Part shown: positions 1 through 9,683 of the stretch, piece after piece
Layout: the number at the start of each line of letters is the position of its first letter
Position numbering within the stretch: position 1 is the first letter of the stretch
NCBI GenBank assembly: GCA_019090455.1
Contig: JAHRWA010000067.1
Span: 1-64,000 of the forward strand
Direction of reading: 5' to 3'
DNA: 64,000 nt
Source of the DNA: Pseudomonadales bacterium
GTDB lineage: Bacteria; Pseudomonadota; Gammaproteobacteria; Pseudomonadales; DC-out160
Notes under the pieces: model-generated
What the model was told of the DNA's origin: nothing
Databases searched by the model: none
The model's input: the letters and a program-made list of their open reading frames with translations, nothing else
Program-made: the position numbers and the translations under genes

Positions 1-69
1 ATTTCCTTGCTTAAGGGAGATACCATCGAATATCAGTCACCGGATAAGTTTCAAAGGAATTTATTTTGA
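1..69 (+). CDS. Possible C-terminal tail of an upstream gene (partial)
   Basis: Frame 1 is open from the left edge of the window for 22 codons and ends at a TGA at 67-69, with the tail sequence ...QRNLF. This could be the end of a gene that begins outside the window. The piece is too short to assign to a family, and an open stretch this long is expected by chance. From 70 to about 180 I see only AT-rich spacer before the next gene. Confidence 0.2.
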   Translation: MSLLKGDTIEYQSPDKFQRNLF

Positions 70-196
70 AAGTTAACGGGACAGCAGTGGTACTTTTTTT
101 GACTTTGATTTAAAAAATGATCTTTTGAAAACAAGAAACAAGAAATAATAATTCTAACGTGAGCAATTAAGCGGGCGAGTCTAAAGGAGATTGAAA

Positions 197-1759
197 ATGT
201 CGGCAGTTGGATTTTGGAATATAGCGCAGGAAGACCCGAGCCGTCTGGCAATAGTATCGGCTACTGGAGAAAAGCAAACATTTGGTGAATTGTACGATCG
301 CGTCAATCAAATATCTCATGGCTTAAGAGCGCTTGGGGTTGAAAAAGGCGGAGCGGTAGCGATGGTTCTGTCAAATGAGACTGAATTTCTCGAAACATAC
401 TTAGCTACTCAGCAAATTGGTGTTTATGTGACGCCAATTAATTACCATCTGACGGGCCCAGAGATTGCGTATATCTTGGATAATTGCGGAGCACAGGTAC
501 TAATTGCGGGAGAAAGGTTTGCAGACGCATGTCTCAAGGCGGTGGCGGAGCTTAACTATGACCTATCAAAATGCTATTCGGTGGGAGAAATTGAAGGGTT
601 TAAACCATTCTCATCACTAATTGAGGGACAACCTATTGATGCACCGGCCGATCGGCTAGCGGGTCAACTTATGCTTTATACCTCGGGTACCACAGGCCGT
701 CCCAAAGGAGTTCGCAAGCCTCTGGTTGAGGCGGCGCCAGAAGCGAGTGCGGCAGCGGCAGCGGCTATGGGGCCCATCTTTAATCTAACGCCAAACGAAG
801 GCGTACATATGGTAACGGGGCCGCTATACCATGCCGCACCCGGCGGTTTTTGCATGCGAAGTTTGCACATAGGGCATTCTATCGTTTTAGTTGATAAATG
901 GGACCCAGAAGAATGCTTGAAACTCATCGACCAGCATAAGGTCAGCGTCACTCACATGGTACCCACCATGTTTTATCGCTGCTTAAACTTGTCCGAGGAG
1001 ATAAAAAATAAATACGATATCTCGAGCATTAGAAGCGTCATACACGGAGCAGCCCCCGTTGCGATAGAAAAGAAGAAAGCCATGATTGATTGGTGGGGGC
1101 CGGTTTTAATTGAATATTATGGTGCTACCGAAGGCGGTGGTACTGTTTGTAAATCTGAAGATTGGCTTAAGAGACCTGGCACGGTAGGTATCAATTGGCC
1201 GGGAAGTGATGTCAAAATTCTGGATGATGAGGGGAATGAGTTACCCGCCAAAACCGAGGGAACCATTTTTATGTCCTCACTGTCTGGTAAATTCGAATAT
1301 TATAAAGATAAAGCAAAGACTGAGAAAAACCGTAATAAAGACGGTTTATTTACCGTTGGAGATGTGGGCTACCTAGATGACGAGGGATGGCTTTTTCTTT
1401 GTGATCGGGACTCTGATCTTATCATTGCCGGAGGGGTCAATATCTACCCTGCAGAAGTCGAAAAGACATTGATTACCTATGACAAGATAGAAGATGTTGC
1501 GGTATTTGGTGTACCCAATGAAGATTGGGGTGAATCGGTACAAGCTGTTATCCAACTCAAGCCCGGTATTGAAGAAACTGAAGCATTAAAAGCGGAAATA
1601 TTGGCGTTTGCCGGAGAGCGGTTGGCTAAATTCAAGCTGCCTCGCGAAATTGATTTTGCCGACACTTTGCCTCGGCTGGATACGGGAAAGCTGTATAAAC
1701 GTATTCTAAAAGAGAAGTATAAAGAGGAGTATGAAAAAAATAGGGCCGTGCATAGTTAA
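197..1759 (+). CDS. Acyl-CoA synthetase / AMP-dependent ligase
   Basis: Predicted cytoplasmic enzyme that activates a carboxylic acid, probably a fatty or aryl acid, to its acyl-AMP and then to the CoA thioester. The family motifs are in order: P-loop TSGTTGRPKG at residues 162-171, YYGATEGGG near 306, GDVGYLDDEGW near 389, DRDSDLIIAGGVNIYP after it, and a C-terminal DTGKLYKR with the catalytic Lys near 497. The length of 520 aa is normal for FadD/FadD13-like proteins. I chose the ATG at 197 rather than the TTG at 191 because AAAGGAGA at 183-190 sits 6 nt upstream of it. The gene stands alone and is followed by a terminator. No carrier domain follows, so it is not an NRPS module, although acting as a stand-alone activator cannot be excluded. 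Confidence 0.88.
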   Translation: MSAVGFWNIAQEDPSRLAIVSATGEKQTFGELYDRVNQISHGLRALGVEKGGAVAMVLSNETEFLETYLATQQIGVYVTPINYHLTGPEIAYILDNCGAQVLIAGERFADACLKAVAELNYDLSKCYSVGEIEGFKPFSSLIEGQPIDAPADRLAGQLMLYTSGTTGRPKGVRKPLVEAAPEASAAAAAAMGPIFNLTPNEGVHMVTGPLYHAAPGGFCMRSLHIGHSIVLVDKWDPEECLKLIDQHKVSVTHMVPTMFYRCLNLSEEIKNKYDISSIRSVIHGAAPVAIEKKKAMIDWWGPVLIEYYGATEGGGTVCKSEDWLKRPGTVGINWPGSDVKILDDEGNELPAKTEGTIFMSSLSGKFEYYKDKAKTEKNRNKDGLFTVGDVGYLDDEGWLFLCDRDSDLIIAGGVNIYPAEVEKTLITYDKIEDVAVFGVPNEDWGESVQAVIQLKPGIEETEALKAEILAFAGERLAKFKLPREIDFADTLPRLDTGKLYKRILKEKYKEEYEKNRAVHS

Positions 1760-1842
1760 GACAGTGCATAGTTAAGACAGTGTATAGTTAAGACAGTGCA
1801 TAGTTAAGATGGTAAATAGCTAGGCAGTGAATAGTTAAAATT
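1748..1842 (+). repeat. 16-bp tandem repeat across the acyl-CoA ligase stop codon
   Basis: The unit gtgcatagttaagaca occurs at 1748-1763, 1764-1779 and 1780-1795 (one change), then in increasingly diverged form at 1796-1811, 1812-1826 and 1827-1842. The ligase stop codon TAA at 1757-1759 lies inside the first unit. Each of the first four units carries the same TAGTTAAG core. There are no spacers, so this is a slippage-type array and not a CRISPR. Confidence 0.9.
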
Positions 1843-1893
1843 AGAAAAAGAGTAAAGCTAGACTAAGATTAAGCGCGTATAAGCTAATCGAAT

Positions 1894-1927
1894 CCCAGAT
1901 CCGCTGCGGTGGGGTCTGGGTTGTTTT
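1894..1927 (+). terminator. Rho-independent terminator
   Basis: CCCAGATCC pairs with GGGTCTGGG around a short GC-rich loop, and TTGTTTT follows. It sits after the acyl-CoA ligase and just before the efflux operon. Confidence 0.75.
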
Positions 1928-1978
1928 AAAAACCTCTCTCAATTGGGGCGTTCTCATTTTTTGGAAGGAATACCAGTT

Positions 1979-3436
1979 TTGTCACTACCCTCCACGGTAA
2001 CTCTCTCTCAGTGTGCACTTTTTCTCGCGTGTTTCTTCCTGACTAGCTGTTCTGCTTGGAAAGTCCAGGAATCGAGTCCTAACGACGTGCAAAGTCAGAT
2101 TAGATTGCCGGAAAAATGGGGGCTAAATCAGGCTCCGCACGATCCGCAATCCGATTCAGAGACCGTCAAGGCAAGTATTGCGAAAGAGGTTGTCGCTATT
2201 CCAAATTGGATTGTTCAATTTGAAAACCCACAATTGAATACCTTAGTTAGAGAGGCATTCAAGTCGAATCATGATTTAAAAGTGGCAGTTGCTAGGATGG
2301 AAAAGGCTAGGGCTCAAGCCACTGCGAGTGGTGCTGTTTTGCGACCCAACGTGAGTGCTAGCCTTAGCTCTGCAAGATCTCGTGCTAATCTACCGCAAAA
2401 GAGTATCGGTTCTTCGAAAAGCCTGTCTGTGGACATGTCATGGGAGATCGATTTATGGAATCGACTGTCATTGCAAGCAAAAGCCAGTATGCGTGATTTT
2501 AATGTGACGGAGGCCGATTGGCAGGCCGCTCGTTTATCTTTGTCTGCAAATGTCGCAAAAGCCTGGTTTGATCTAACGGAAGCGCGGTTACAGATGGAGT
2601 TGGTCGAACGGCGAATTGAAAACCTGTCGAATAATCTGAGCACCATTCAACAAGAATTTGATTTAGGTTTAAAAGAGGCGCTGGATGTGTACTTGGCCCG
2701 CGCTAATGTTGAGCGGGAGAGAGCGAAGTTGTCAGCGAGGCAGCGCGGTTTTGAGCAAGCTAGCAGAACAATCGCGGTGTTGTTGGGTCGCTATCCCTCA
2801 GTCGAGTTGGTAGGAGGCAGTGACTTTGAATCGCTGAATACATTACTGGCAGTAAAAAGAAAGGTGCCGCAATTGCCTTCTGAATTGTTACTACGTCGAT
2901 GGGATTTGATCGCTTGGCGGCATCAGCTAGCGGCAGCGAATAGCCGAATGTCAGCCGCACATTATAATCGATTTCCGAGGTTTTCTTTAACCAGCAATAC
3001 GGGCTCAAGAAGTGATAAGTTTGGAGATCTTTTGTCGAGTGATTTTTTTGTATGGTCGTTTCTTGGGTCCGTGAGTGCACCACTGTTTGATGGCAAACGA
3101 TTGGCTAGTGAAGCACGTAAAGCGGTAGCCAATGTCAGAGAAGTTGAGGCGAATTACGGTAAAGCGCTCTTGTCTGCATTCCAGCAAGTGGAAAATGCAA
3201 TTGGTTCTGAGCAGTTGTTGATGGAACAGGAAAGTGCATTGGACAAGGCTGTCAGTGAGTCGCTATCGGCTGAGAAATTAGCGTTTGAAAATTACTTAAA
3301 TGGATTGGTGGGTTTTATCACGGTACTTGAATCACAGCGTAGTTTGTTTGATTCACAAAGTGCCGCAATCGATATTCGAAATCAGCGTATCAAAAATAGA
3401 ATTGACTTACATCTAGCGCTAGGCGGGTCCTTTTAA
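1979..3436 (+). CDS. RND efflux outer-membrane factor lipoprotein (TolC/NodT family)
   Basis: Predicted outer-membrane channel of a tripartite RND pump. A signal peptide ends in an LTSC lipobox with the lipidated Cys at about residue 24. The remainder is the typical OEP repeat organisation: two long alpha-helical halves rich in Ala, Gln and Glu, each with barrel segments, ending ...RIDLHLALGGSF as in NodT-type proteins. I chose the TTG at 1979 because GGAAGGA lies 9 nt upstream. The frame is open back to another TTG at 1943, which has no good ribosome site. Length is about 485 aa. It is the first gene of a three-gene operon with the adaptor and permease that follow. Confidence 0.85.
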   Translation: MSLPSTVTLSQCALFLACFFLTSCSAWKVQESSPNDVQSQIRLPEKWGLNQAPHDPQSDSETVKASIAKEVVAIPNWIVQFENPQLNTLVREAFKSNHDLKVAVARMEKARAQATASGAVLRPNVSASLSSARSRANLPQKSIGSSKSLSVDMSWEIDLWNRLSLQAKASMRDFNVTEADWQAARLSLSANVAKAWFDLTEARLQMELVERRIENLSNNLSTIQQEFDLGLKEALDVYLARANVERERAKLSARQRGFEQASRTIAVLLGRYPSVELVGGSDFESLNTLLAVKRKVPQLPSELLLRRWDLIAWRHQLAAANSRMSAAHYNRFPRFSLTSNTGSRSDKFGDLLSSDFFVWSFLGSVSAPLFDGKRLASEARKAVANVREVEANYGKALLSAFQQVENAIGSEQLLMEQESALDKAVSESLSAEKLAFENYLNGLVGFITVLESQRSLFDSQSAAIDIRNQRIKNRIDLHLALGGSF

Positions 3437-3515
3437 GTTAGGCGCAGAATATAGGACCAAGATTTTGGACCTAGATTTAGGGCCAAAAAATTAGGAATAT
3501 GAACTTAGGTTAGTT

Positions 3516-4853
3516 ATGACAGAAATGACGACATCCCGGTTTAACAAATCAATATTAAGAAAAGTACCTTTAAAGTTCACACTCCCCATTGCCATTTTAC
3601 TGGGTTTTGGTTTTGTTGCGGGAATGATAATGATGAACCCTTCTGAAGCTAAAAAGCATCAAGGCAAGCAAGGGCCTGAAATGAGTGTGAAGGTACTGCC
3701 TGTTGTGCTGACCGAGTTTCAGGTGGAGGTGACGGCTTTCGGTGTGGTGAGGCCTCGTACTTCGAGTACATTGGCGGCGCAGGTGTCAGGGATGGTGACT
3801 GAGGTATCAAAGCGTTTTCAAGAAGGGGCATTTTTTGAAGCGGGAGATGTGTTACTTAAGATTGAAAGTCGAGACTACGAATCCGCCGTTATCATTGCGG
3901 AATCAGATTACGTGCAAGCGAATTATCAGTTGTCCGAGGAGCAGGCACGAGGTAAACAGGCCATGACTAATTGGCAACGCTTGGGGAAGGTAAAACAGCA
4001 ATCGGCGAGCGCGTCGGATTTGGTTTTACGTAAACCGCAATTGGCCGCCGCCCAAGCCAATGCCGCTTCTGCAAAAGCGCGATTAGAGCAAGCGAAACTC
4101 GATCTTGAACGGACGAAATTGCGGGCACCTTATGCGGGCCGAGTGTTGAATCGCAGTGTTGATCGAGGGCAGGTCATCACTGCCAATGCGCCTGTTGCCG
4201 ATATTTATGCCGTAGATTATTTGGAGGTCCGGTTGCCGTTAAGTGGTCGACAACGCGAATACGTCTCTATTCCAGAACAGTATCGTTATCACAAAAAGAC
4301 CGTAGCGCCAGGGAAAGTCAATTCTAGATTGGAAAAATCAAAGTTAGACAAATCAAAGTTAGAGGAATCGCATGATAGTAGGCCTGACACTTTGGTTACC
4401 TTAGAGGCGAGTGTGGGTCGAAATCATTATCAGTGGACGGGTAAAATTACGCGAGCAGAGGGAGCCTTGGATGCGACCAGTCGACAATTAAACGTCATTG
4501 TGCAGGTGGATAATCCCTACGATCAAAGAGAAGATGATGCACCGCCTTTAAAAATTGGACAATTTATCAAAGCAAAGGTGAAGGGTCGTCGATTAGAAAA
4601 TGTTTTTGTCTTATCTCCCGGTGCCGTCATTGAGGATCAGTTTGTTTTTGTTGTCGAGGATGAGCGATTGATGCGAAGGCGGGTGGATATTATATGGTCT
4701 GATGATGATCGTGTTGTTGTTTCGTCATTTAATAGTGCAGAGTCATCACAGGAAATCGCGGCTACATCGCTTAAAGTAGGGGATCTCTTGGTGGTTAGCC
4801 CAATCGGTAATGCGACGGTGGGTACTCCCGTGGCCATCAGTAATGATCAATAA
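3516..4853 (+). CDS. RND efflux periplasmic adaptor (membrane fusion protein, HlyD/AcrA type)
   Basis: Predicted periplasmic adaptor anchored by one N-terminal membrane segment (about residues 18-40). It shows the usual layout: first barrel-sandwich half with VTEVSKRFQEGAFFEAGDVLLKI split around the hairpin, an Ala/Gln-rich coiled-coil hairpin (about 125-205), the second half with RAPYAGRVLNRSVDRGQ, then beta-barrel and membrane-proximal domains. A charged low-complexity insert between the lipoyl and barrel regions (nt 4329-4373) is built from three 15-bp tandem units encoding LEKSK/LDKSK/LEESH. The start is ATG 3516, with a weak ribosome site. It lies between the channel and permease genes. 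Substrate is not predictable; dyes, detergents or drugs are usual for this family. Confidence 0.88.
   Translation: MTEMTTSRFNKSILRKVPLKFTLPIAILLGFGFVAGMIMMNPSEAKKHQGKQGPEMSVKVLPVVLTEFQVEVTAFGVVRPRTSSTLAAQVSGMVTEVSKRFQEGAFFEAGDVLLKIESRDYESAVIIAESDYVQANYQLSEEQARGKQAMTNWQRLGKVKQQSASASDLVLRKPQLAAAQANAASAKARLEQAKLDLERTKLRAPYAGRVLNRSVDRGQVITANAPVADIYAVDYLEVRLPLSGRQREYVSIPEQYRYHKKTVAPGKVNSRLEKSKLDKSKLEESHDSRPDTLVTLEASVGRNHYQWTGKITRAEGALDATSRQLNVIVQVDNPYDQREDDAPPLKIGQFIKAKVKGRRLENVFVLSPGAVIEDQFVFVVEDERLMRRRVDIIWSDDDRVVVSSFNSAESSQEIAATSLKVGDLLVVSPIGNATVGTPVAISNDQ
4329..4373 (+). repeat. 15-bp x3 in-frame tandem repeat in the adaptor gene
   Basis: The units ttggaaaaatcaaag, ttagacaaatcaaag and ttagaggaatcgcat lie head to tail and encode L-(E/D)-K-S-K-like pentapeptides. 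The repeat adds a charged insert and keeps the reading frame. Confidence 0.85.
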
Positions 4854-4892
4854 ACTCCGCTTAGAATGCACTGAGATTGAAAGGTACATAAA

Positions 4893-7800
4893 ATGAATGG
4901 GTTGATTGCATGGTTTGTAAAAAATCCAGTCGCTGCAAATTTATTGATGCTGTTGATAATGGGCTCCGGTTTATATTCAGTGACTAATTTAGTTCCCCTT
5001 GAAGTGTTCCCAGACTTTGCCATCAATAGTGTCAATATTTCAGTTACCCATCGCGCCGCTTCACCAGAGAGGATTGAAGAAGGTATTTCTATACCTATTG
5101 AAGAGGCAATCTATGATTTGGAAGGTATCGATAAACTGAATTCTAGATCCAGTGAAGGCTCTTCATTTGTTCGTGTTGAGATAGACAGTCAATATGATCG
5201 CAGAGAGTTATTAAACGATATTAAGAATCGAGTGGATGCGGTGAATAAACTCCCTCAAGATTCCGATCGACCTAAGGTCACTTTGTCAGAACATCGCAGA
5301 GAGGTGATTAGTGTGGTGGTGTCCGGAGATCTGACTGAAAAAGAAATGCGCGGATGGGGTGAAACGGTAAGAGATAATCTCACTCGATTGCCTGGCGTAA
5401 CACAAGTTCAGCTGGACTCGGTTCGTCCTTATGAAATTAGTATCGAAATCCCAGAGTCGGTTTTAAGGGAATATCACATCAGTTTGGAGGAGGTCGCTAG
5501 AGCGATAGAGCAAGGAACTGTGGATTTGTCAGCAGGCAATATTCGAACCCAAAATGCAGAAATATTGGTTCGAACGAAAGGTCAGGCATACGGGAAATCC
5601 GATTTTGAAAACATAGTAGTGCTCACCCAACCTAACGGAACGCGATTGACTCTTAAGGACTTGGGGAAAGTGGTGGATGGTTTCGAAGAAAATCAAGTGA
5701 CTGTCCGCTTTAATAATCGGGCCGCTGTTCTTATCGAAGTGTATCGAGTGGGGGATCAAAGTGCGATTGAGGTCGCCAACGTGGTAAAAGACTATGTCGA
5801 AATGATGGAGGAAAAACTACCCGTCGGCATAAAAATAGAAACTTGGCGAGACCGCTCTAAAGTAGTGAAAGCACGACTCAATACTCTTACGCGCAGTGCG
5901 ATTCAGGGCGGAATTTTAGTGTTTTTATTGCTGGCTCTGTTTTTACGTCCTATCGTTGCCGTTTGGGTTTGTGTCGGTATTCCGATTAGTTTTATGGGTG
6001 GCTTGGCCATGATGCCCGTTATGGGGGTGACGTTAAATCTTATCAGTTTGTTCGCCTTTATACTGGTGCTAGGTATCGTTGTTGATGATGCCATTGTGAC
6101 GGGAGAAAATATTTATGCACATTTTCAAAGGGAGGGCGTAGCCGAAGCTGCTGTCATTACCGGCACACAAGAGGTATGGGTCCCGGTGACTTTTGGCGTG
6201 TTGACAACCGTTGCGGCATTTTTGCCTTTGGCTTTTATTGACGGTTTTCGCGGCGCGATTTTTCTGCAGTTGCCGCTCATTGTAATACCGGTATTACTTT
6301 TTTCTTTGGTTGAGTCTAAGTGGATATTACCTGCGCATTTGCGGCATCTAAAACCCTTACCTCACAGCGCGACTCAAAAATTTGGTATCACACAGCTACA
6401 GCAAAAGGTCGCGAATGGACTTGAATCAGGGATTAAACGGTATTATCAACCGTTACTGGAGAGAGCATTATCTTATCGTTATGCCACGTTGGCGTTATTC
6501 TTTGGGGTTTCGTTGGTGGTATTAGCCGTAATAATGAGTGGTTGGTCTCGGTTTGTTTTTTTTCCTAGAGTGGAAAGTGAAACTGCCAGAGTCTCGTTGA
6601 CGATGCCGGTAGGGACTGATTTCCGTATTACTGATGCCAGCATTCAGAAAATGATGGTGGCAGCGCAAGCGTTGCAAAAACAATACGTCGATGACAACGG
6701 CGATTCTGTGATTAAGAACATATTATCCATCACCGGCCATGGGGGTGGGAATAGTGCAGGGCAGACCAATAAAGGAAGGGTCATGTTCGAAATAGTAGCG
6801 CCGGAGGAGCGCACAATGGATGTGACCAGTACACAGCTGGTGAGAGAATGGCGCAAAAAAGTCGGCGACGTTCCTGGGGCGGAAAGTGTCAACTACCGCG
6901 CCGAATTTGGACGAGGCGGGGACCCTATTGATATTCAATTACGTGGACCGGATTTCGAAAAGCTCCGAGACTTAGCCAACGCTTTAAAGCAAGAATTAGC
7001 ATTGTTCCCCTCAGTATTCGACATAGCGGATACTTTTTCTGACGGGAAAAAAGAACTTCAATTAAAATTGAAGCCCGAAGCGAATTTTTATGGGTTTACA
7101 TTGTTCGATATCATTAGCCAAGTTAGGCGTGCTAACTATGGACTGGAAGTACAGCGTATCCAGCGAGGGCGGGAGGATATTCGGGTTATGTTGCGATATC
7201 CCCCTAAAGAAAGAGCTTCACGTAATCAGCTGGAAAAAATGTTAATTCGCACAGCGGGCGGCGCAGAAGTGCCGTTACATGATTTGGTGGAAATCAAACA
7301 TGCCAAAGGACCGTCCTCTATCAAGCGAATCGATCGTTCAAGAACAGTCAATGTGACCGCGGATGTGAACAAAGATGTGGCCAATATGGGAGCCATCAAA
7401 AAAGCAATGGAACAGAGGATGGAAGAACTGTTGTTGCAATATCCTAATATTGAATACAGCTTGGAAGGAGAGGTAAGAGAGGAAAGGGAATCATTTCACA
7501 GTCTATTATGGGGCTTTGTTGCCGTTCTATTCATTATCTATTGTTTGTTAGCGATACCGTTTCGTTCCTATAGTCAGCCCCTTATTATTATGTCCATCAT
7601 TCCTTTTGGTGCAGCGGGAGCTGTCATCGGTCACTGGATTATGGGAATGGATCTTACGATTATGAGCATGATGGGTATGCTTGCGTTAACGGGTGTGGTG
7701 GTAAATGATAGTTTGGTGCTGGTGGACTATATCAATAAGCAGCTGATTGCAGGGCGCTCGCTATTGGAAGCTGTACGGATCGCCGGTGTGGCGCGGTTTA

Positions 7801-8039
7801 GACCGGTACTGCTGACCTCTTTAACCACTTTTGTCGGATTAATGCCTCTCATCTTTGAAAAAAGCACTCAAGCGCAGTTCCTAATACCGATGGCGGTGTC
7901 ATTGGGTTTTGGCGTGATGATCGCCACTGCCGTCACGTTAATATTGGTGCCAGTGAATTATTTAATATTGAAAGATATTCAATCGGGCTTGAGTAAAGGC
8001 ATTGCTCGTTTAGGAAGTGTGAAGAGTGTTTTTCGATAG
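4893..8039 (+). CDS. RND efflux inner-membrane permease (AcrB/MdtB-like)
   Basis: Proton-driven inner-membrane transporter of the HAE1 class, 1048 aa, which is the usual length. The N-terminus (WFVKNPVAANLLMLLIMGSG) is TM1. Two large periplasmic loops follow TM1 and TM7, and two six-helix bundles are visible. TM4 carries the proton-relay acidic pair in GIVVDDAIVTGENI near residues 396-410, and the second bundle has GVVVNDSLVLVDYIN near 940. The start ATG at 4893 follows GAAAGG. The adaptor gene ends 39 nt upstream, so the three genes form an operon. No regulator gene is adjacent. Confidence 0.92.
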   Translation: MNGLIAWFVKNPVAANLLMLLIMGSGLYSVTNLVPLEVFPDFAINSVNISVTHRAASPERIEEGISIPIEEAIYDLEGIDKLNSRSSEGSSFVRVEIDSQYDRRELLNDIKNRVDAVNKLPQDSDRPKVTLSEHRREVISVVVSGDLTEKEMRGWGETVRDNLTRLPGVTQVQLDSVRPYEISIEIPESVLREYHISLEEVARAIEQGTVDLSAGNIRTQNAEILVRTKGQAYGKSDFENIVVLTQPNGTRLTLKDLGKVVDGFEENQVTVRFNNRAAVLIEVYRVGDQSAIEVANVVKDYVEMMEEKLPVGIKIETWRDRSKVVKARLNTLTRSAIQGGILVFLLLALFLRPIVAVWVCVGIPISFMGGLAMMPVMGVTLNLISLFAFILVLGIVVDDAIVTGENIYAHFQREGVAEAAVITGTQEVWVPVTFGVLTTVAAFLPLAFIDGFRGAIFLQLPLIVIPVLLFSLVESKWILPAHLRHLKPLPHSATQKFGITQLQQKVANGLESGIKRYYQPLLERALSYRYATLALFFGVSLVVLAVIMSGWSRFVFFPRVESETARVSLTMPVGTDFRITDASIQKMMVAAQALQKQYVDDNGDSVIKNILSITGHGGGNSAGQTNKGRVMFEIVAPEERTMDVTSTQLVREWRKKVGDVPGAESVNYRAEFGRGGDPIDIQLRGPDFEKLRDLANALKQELALFPSVFDIADTFSDGKKELQLKLKPEANFYGFTLFDIISQVRRANYGLEVQRIQRGREDIRVMLRYPPKERASRNQLEKMLIRTAGGAEVPLHDLVEIKHAKGPSSIKRIDRSRTVNVTADVNKDVANMGAIKKAMEQRMEELLLQYPNIEYSLEGEVREERESFHSLLWGFVAVLFIIYCLLAIPFRSYSQPLIIMSIIPFGAAGAVIGHWIMGMDLTIMSMMGMLALTGVVVNDSLVLVDYINKQLIAGRSLLEAVRIAGVARFRPVLLTSLTTFVGLMPLIFEKSTQAQFLIPMAVSLGFGVMIATAVTLILVPVNYLILKDIQSGLSKGIARLGSVKSVFR

Positions 8040-8060
8040 ATTAAGAATGGGCACTATTGA

Positions 8061-8095
8061 GAATGCTAAGGGAAGCATTTTCGCCCCTAGCATTC
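8061..8095. terminator. Hairpin between convergent permease and barrel-protein genes
   Basis: GAATGCTAAGGG (8061-8072) pairs with CCCCTAGCATTC (8084-8095) apart from one mismatch, with an 11-nt loop. It lies between two converging genes, where a bidirectional terminator is expected. No strong T-run follows, so the call is moderate. Confidence 0.5.
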
Positions 8096-8111
8096 CTGGT
8101 ATTAATTTTAT

Positions 8112-8978
8112 TTATAGGCGAGCAGTGAGGGAAAAAAGAGTTGCATTAGTATTGATGCCATCTTCTTTCGTCTGCGAGAAACCTGCAGAAAGTGCAATCT
8201 TTGAATCGAGGAAGTACTGATAGGTTAGGGCATACTCCCTGGTAGAGCTTGTGTTTTCAGGGTTCAAATAGGCGGCATTGAAAGAAAAACCGAAGTGAGT
8301 CATAGGGTATAAAGTGATTCCCAACCCTAAATTACGAGCACTATTAGTATCGCCATTGATAAAGGTGGCATTGGTTGCTATGGCTACGTGACTGCCAGTT
8401 TGAGTTGCTGAAACACTACGGTAAGCTAGATTATAAATTTTCGCATTGGAACGAAACGAAAAACTGGTTCCACTAAAGAGAAAGTCTTCCGTCTCCAGCA
8501 TGTCGACATCAGTATAAGTTAATACTATAGCTGAGGTGTCGGATAAGTATTTGCCGTATGTAAAACTCGTTTCTTCTGTCGAAATTTTAAAACTCTGACC
8601 GTCAAAGGCAAAGCTTACATCAGAATCGTCACGCTCGAGGCCGAAAATAGATCCTGATTCCGATATGATATGTGTCAGACCTATATTTTTTATTTCCGTA
8701 TCAAGGCTTAAATCACCATCTGATTTTGCTGTGATGAAGTTCAGGCTCGAGCTTTGTGATAAGAAACCAGCTTCTGCAAAAGGCATGCTAGAGGGGGTGA
8801 TGGGCTTAAAATAAAATTCGCCTCCTATTGCTTTGCCGTCAGAACTGAGAGTGTTGGAGGAGCTAAAATCAGTATCCGTTGTTGTCGTTGCCACTATAAT
8901 TTCCATACGATATTCCTCGGATGGAGCGGCTTGTACAAAAGATGCAAAACAGGTTAATAACAGTGCTAGTTTTTTCAT
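8112..8978 (-). CDS. Secreted protein, probably an outer-membrane beta-barrel; family not recognised
   Basis: A 288-aa protein with a clear Sec signal peptide (MKKLALLLTCFASFVQA, cut before APSEEY). The rest is rich in Ser, Thr, Phe and Tyr, with alternating hydrophobic residues in many short strands separated by polar turns, as in small outer-membrane barrels. It ends SLTARL and so lacks the classical C-terminal Phe. I chose ATG 8978 because AGGAA lies 8 nt upstream; the frame runs further upstream but that part is not signal-like. The gene converges on the permease gene. I cannot assign a specific function. Confidence 0.7.
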   Translation of the reverse strand: MKKLALLLTCFASFVQAAPSEEYRMEIIVATTTTDTDFSSSNTLSSDGKAIGGEFYFKPITPSSMPFAEAGFLSQSSSLNFITAKSDGDLSLDTEIKNIGLTHIISESGSIFGLERDDSDVSFAFDGQSFKISTEETSFTYGKYLSDTSAIVLTYTDVDMLETEDFLFSGTSFSFRSNAKIYNLAYRSVSATQTGSHVAIATNATFINGDTNSARNLGLGITLYPMTHFGFSFNAAYLNPENTSSTREYALTYQYFLDSKIALSAGFSQTKEDGINTNATLFSLTARL

Positions 8979-9060
8979 TTTATTAGTTCCTGCGTTTATA
9001 TTAGCGGTATTTGAGGTGTCAATATTAGAACTGGCGAGTCGAACCAATATTGATTCAGCG

Positions 9061-9105
9061 ATGGTTAATAGAAGAATGGTTCATAGAAGAATGGTTTATA
9101 GAGAA
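9061..9105 (+). repeat. 15-bp x3 intergenic tandem repeat
   Basis: The units atggttaatagaaga, atggttcatagaaga and atggtttatagagaa lie head to tail in the 298-bp gap between the barrel-protein gene and the YchJ-like gene. I see nothing else of note in that gap apart from the ribosome site of the next gene. Confidence 0.85.
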
Positions 9106-9276
9106 GGTATATGAACTGCTCTCTTCTTAACGCATAAACCATATAGTAAAGATAGGAAGTAAGCTAGAGCTGAACGATATAGAGCCTCTATGTAGTGAGT
9201 CTTTTGGTAGCGCCATATTTGATGTTTTTAATTATGTCGTGTAGATAATTCGATTTGATTAAGAAGGAATTATAGG

Positions 9277-9666
9277 ATGGGAAAAGAGTGTTATTGCAGT
9301 AGTGGTATGTTTTTTGAAAAATGTTGTGAGCGGTATTTAAATGGCAAAGAAAACCCTAAAACAGCGGAGCAATTAATGCGTTCTCGCTATTCTGCCTACG
9401 CTCTTCAGAATGAAACGTATTTGATCAAAACATGGCATTCAACTACCTGTCCAGGCAACAAAACGCTGGGTGAGGAACACCTGAAATGGCACCGGCTAAA
9501 GGTGAAAGAAACAGTAATGGGTGGTGTCAATGACGAGACTGGAGAAGTTGCCTTTGAGGCTATCTATAAAATTAATGGTAAAGCCCATAAACATATAGAG
9601 CGTAGCTTATTTGAAAAAGAGGAAGGCGTTTGGCGTTACTTGGATGTGATGAAAGAAGAGGAGTAA
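9277..9666 (+). CDS. YchJ-family SEC-C motif protein
   Basis: A 129-aa protein matching the YchJ/UPF0225 pattern. It has an N-terminal SEC-C-like zinc motif (CYCSSGMFFEKCC at residues 5-17), then the conserved AEQLMRSRYSAYAL stretch, then an NTF2-like fold with TWHSTTCPG. The C-terminal zinc motif found in longer YchJ proteins is absent here, so this is the short form. The molecular role of the family is not established. ATG 9277 follows AAGGAATTATAGG. It is monocistronic and ends at a strong terminator. Confidence 0.85.
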   Translation: MGKECYCSSGMFFEKCCERYLNGKENPKTAEQLMRSRYSAYALQNETYLIKTWHSTTCPGNKTLGEEHLKWHRLKVKETVMGGVNDETGEVAFEAIYKINGKAHKHIERSLFEKEEGVWRYLDVMKEEE

Positions 9667-9683
9667 ATTTAAAGCGTTAAAAT

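Noticed and set aside
197-1759. Acyl-CoA ligase as the missing trans-acting NRPS A domain
   Set aside because: It has FadD-like motifs, is 25 kb from NRPS 1 and has its own terminator; nothing in the sequence links it to the A-less modules.
8026-8220. Small open frame after the RND permease
   Set aside because: It overlaps the permease end and the converging barrel gene and crosses the hairpin; no coding character.
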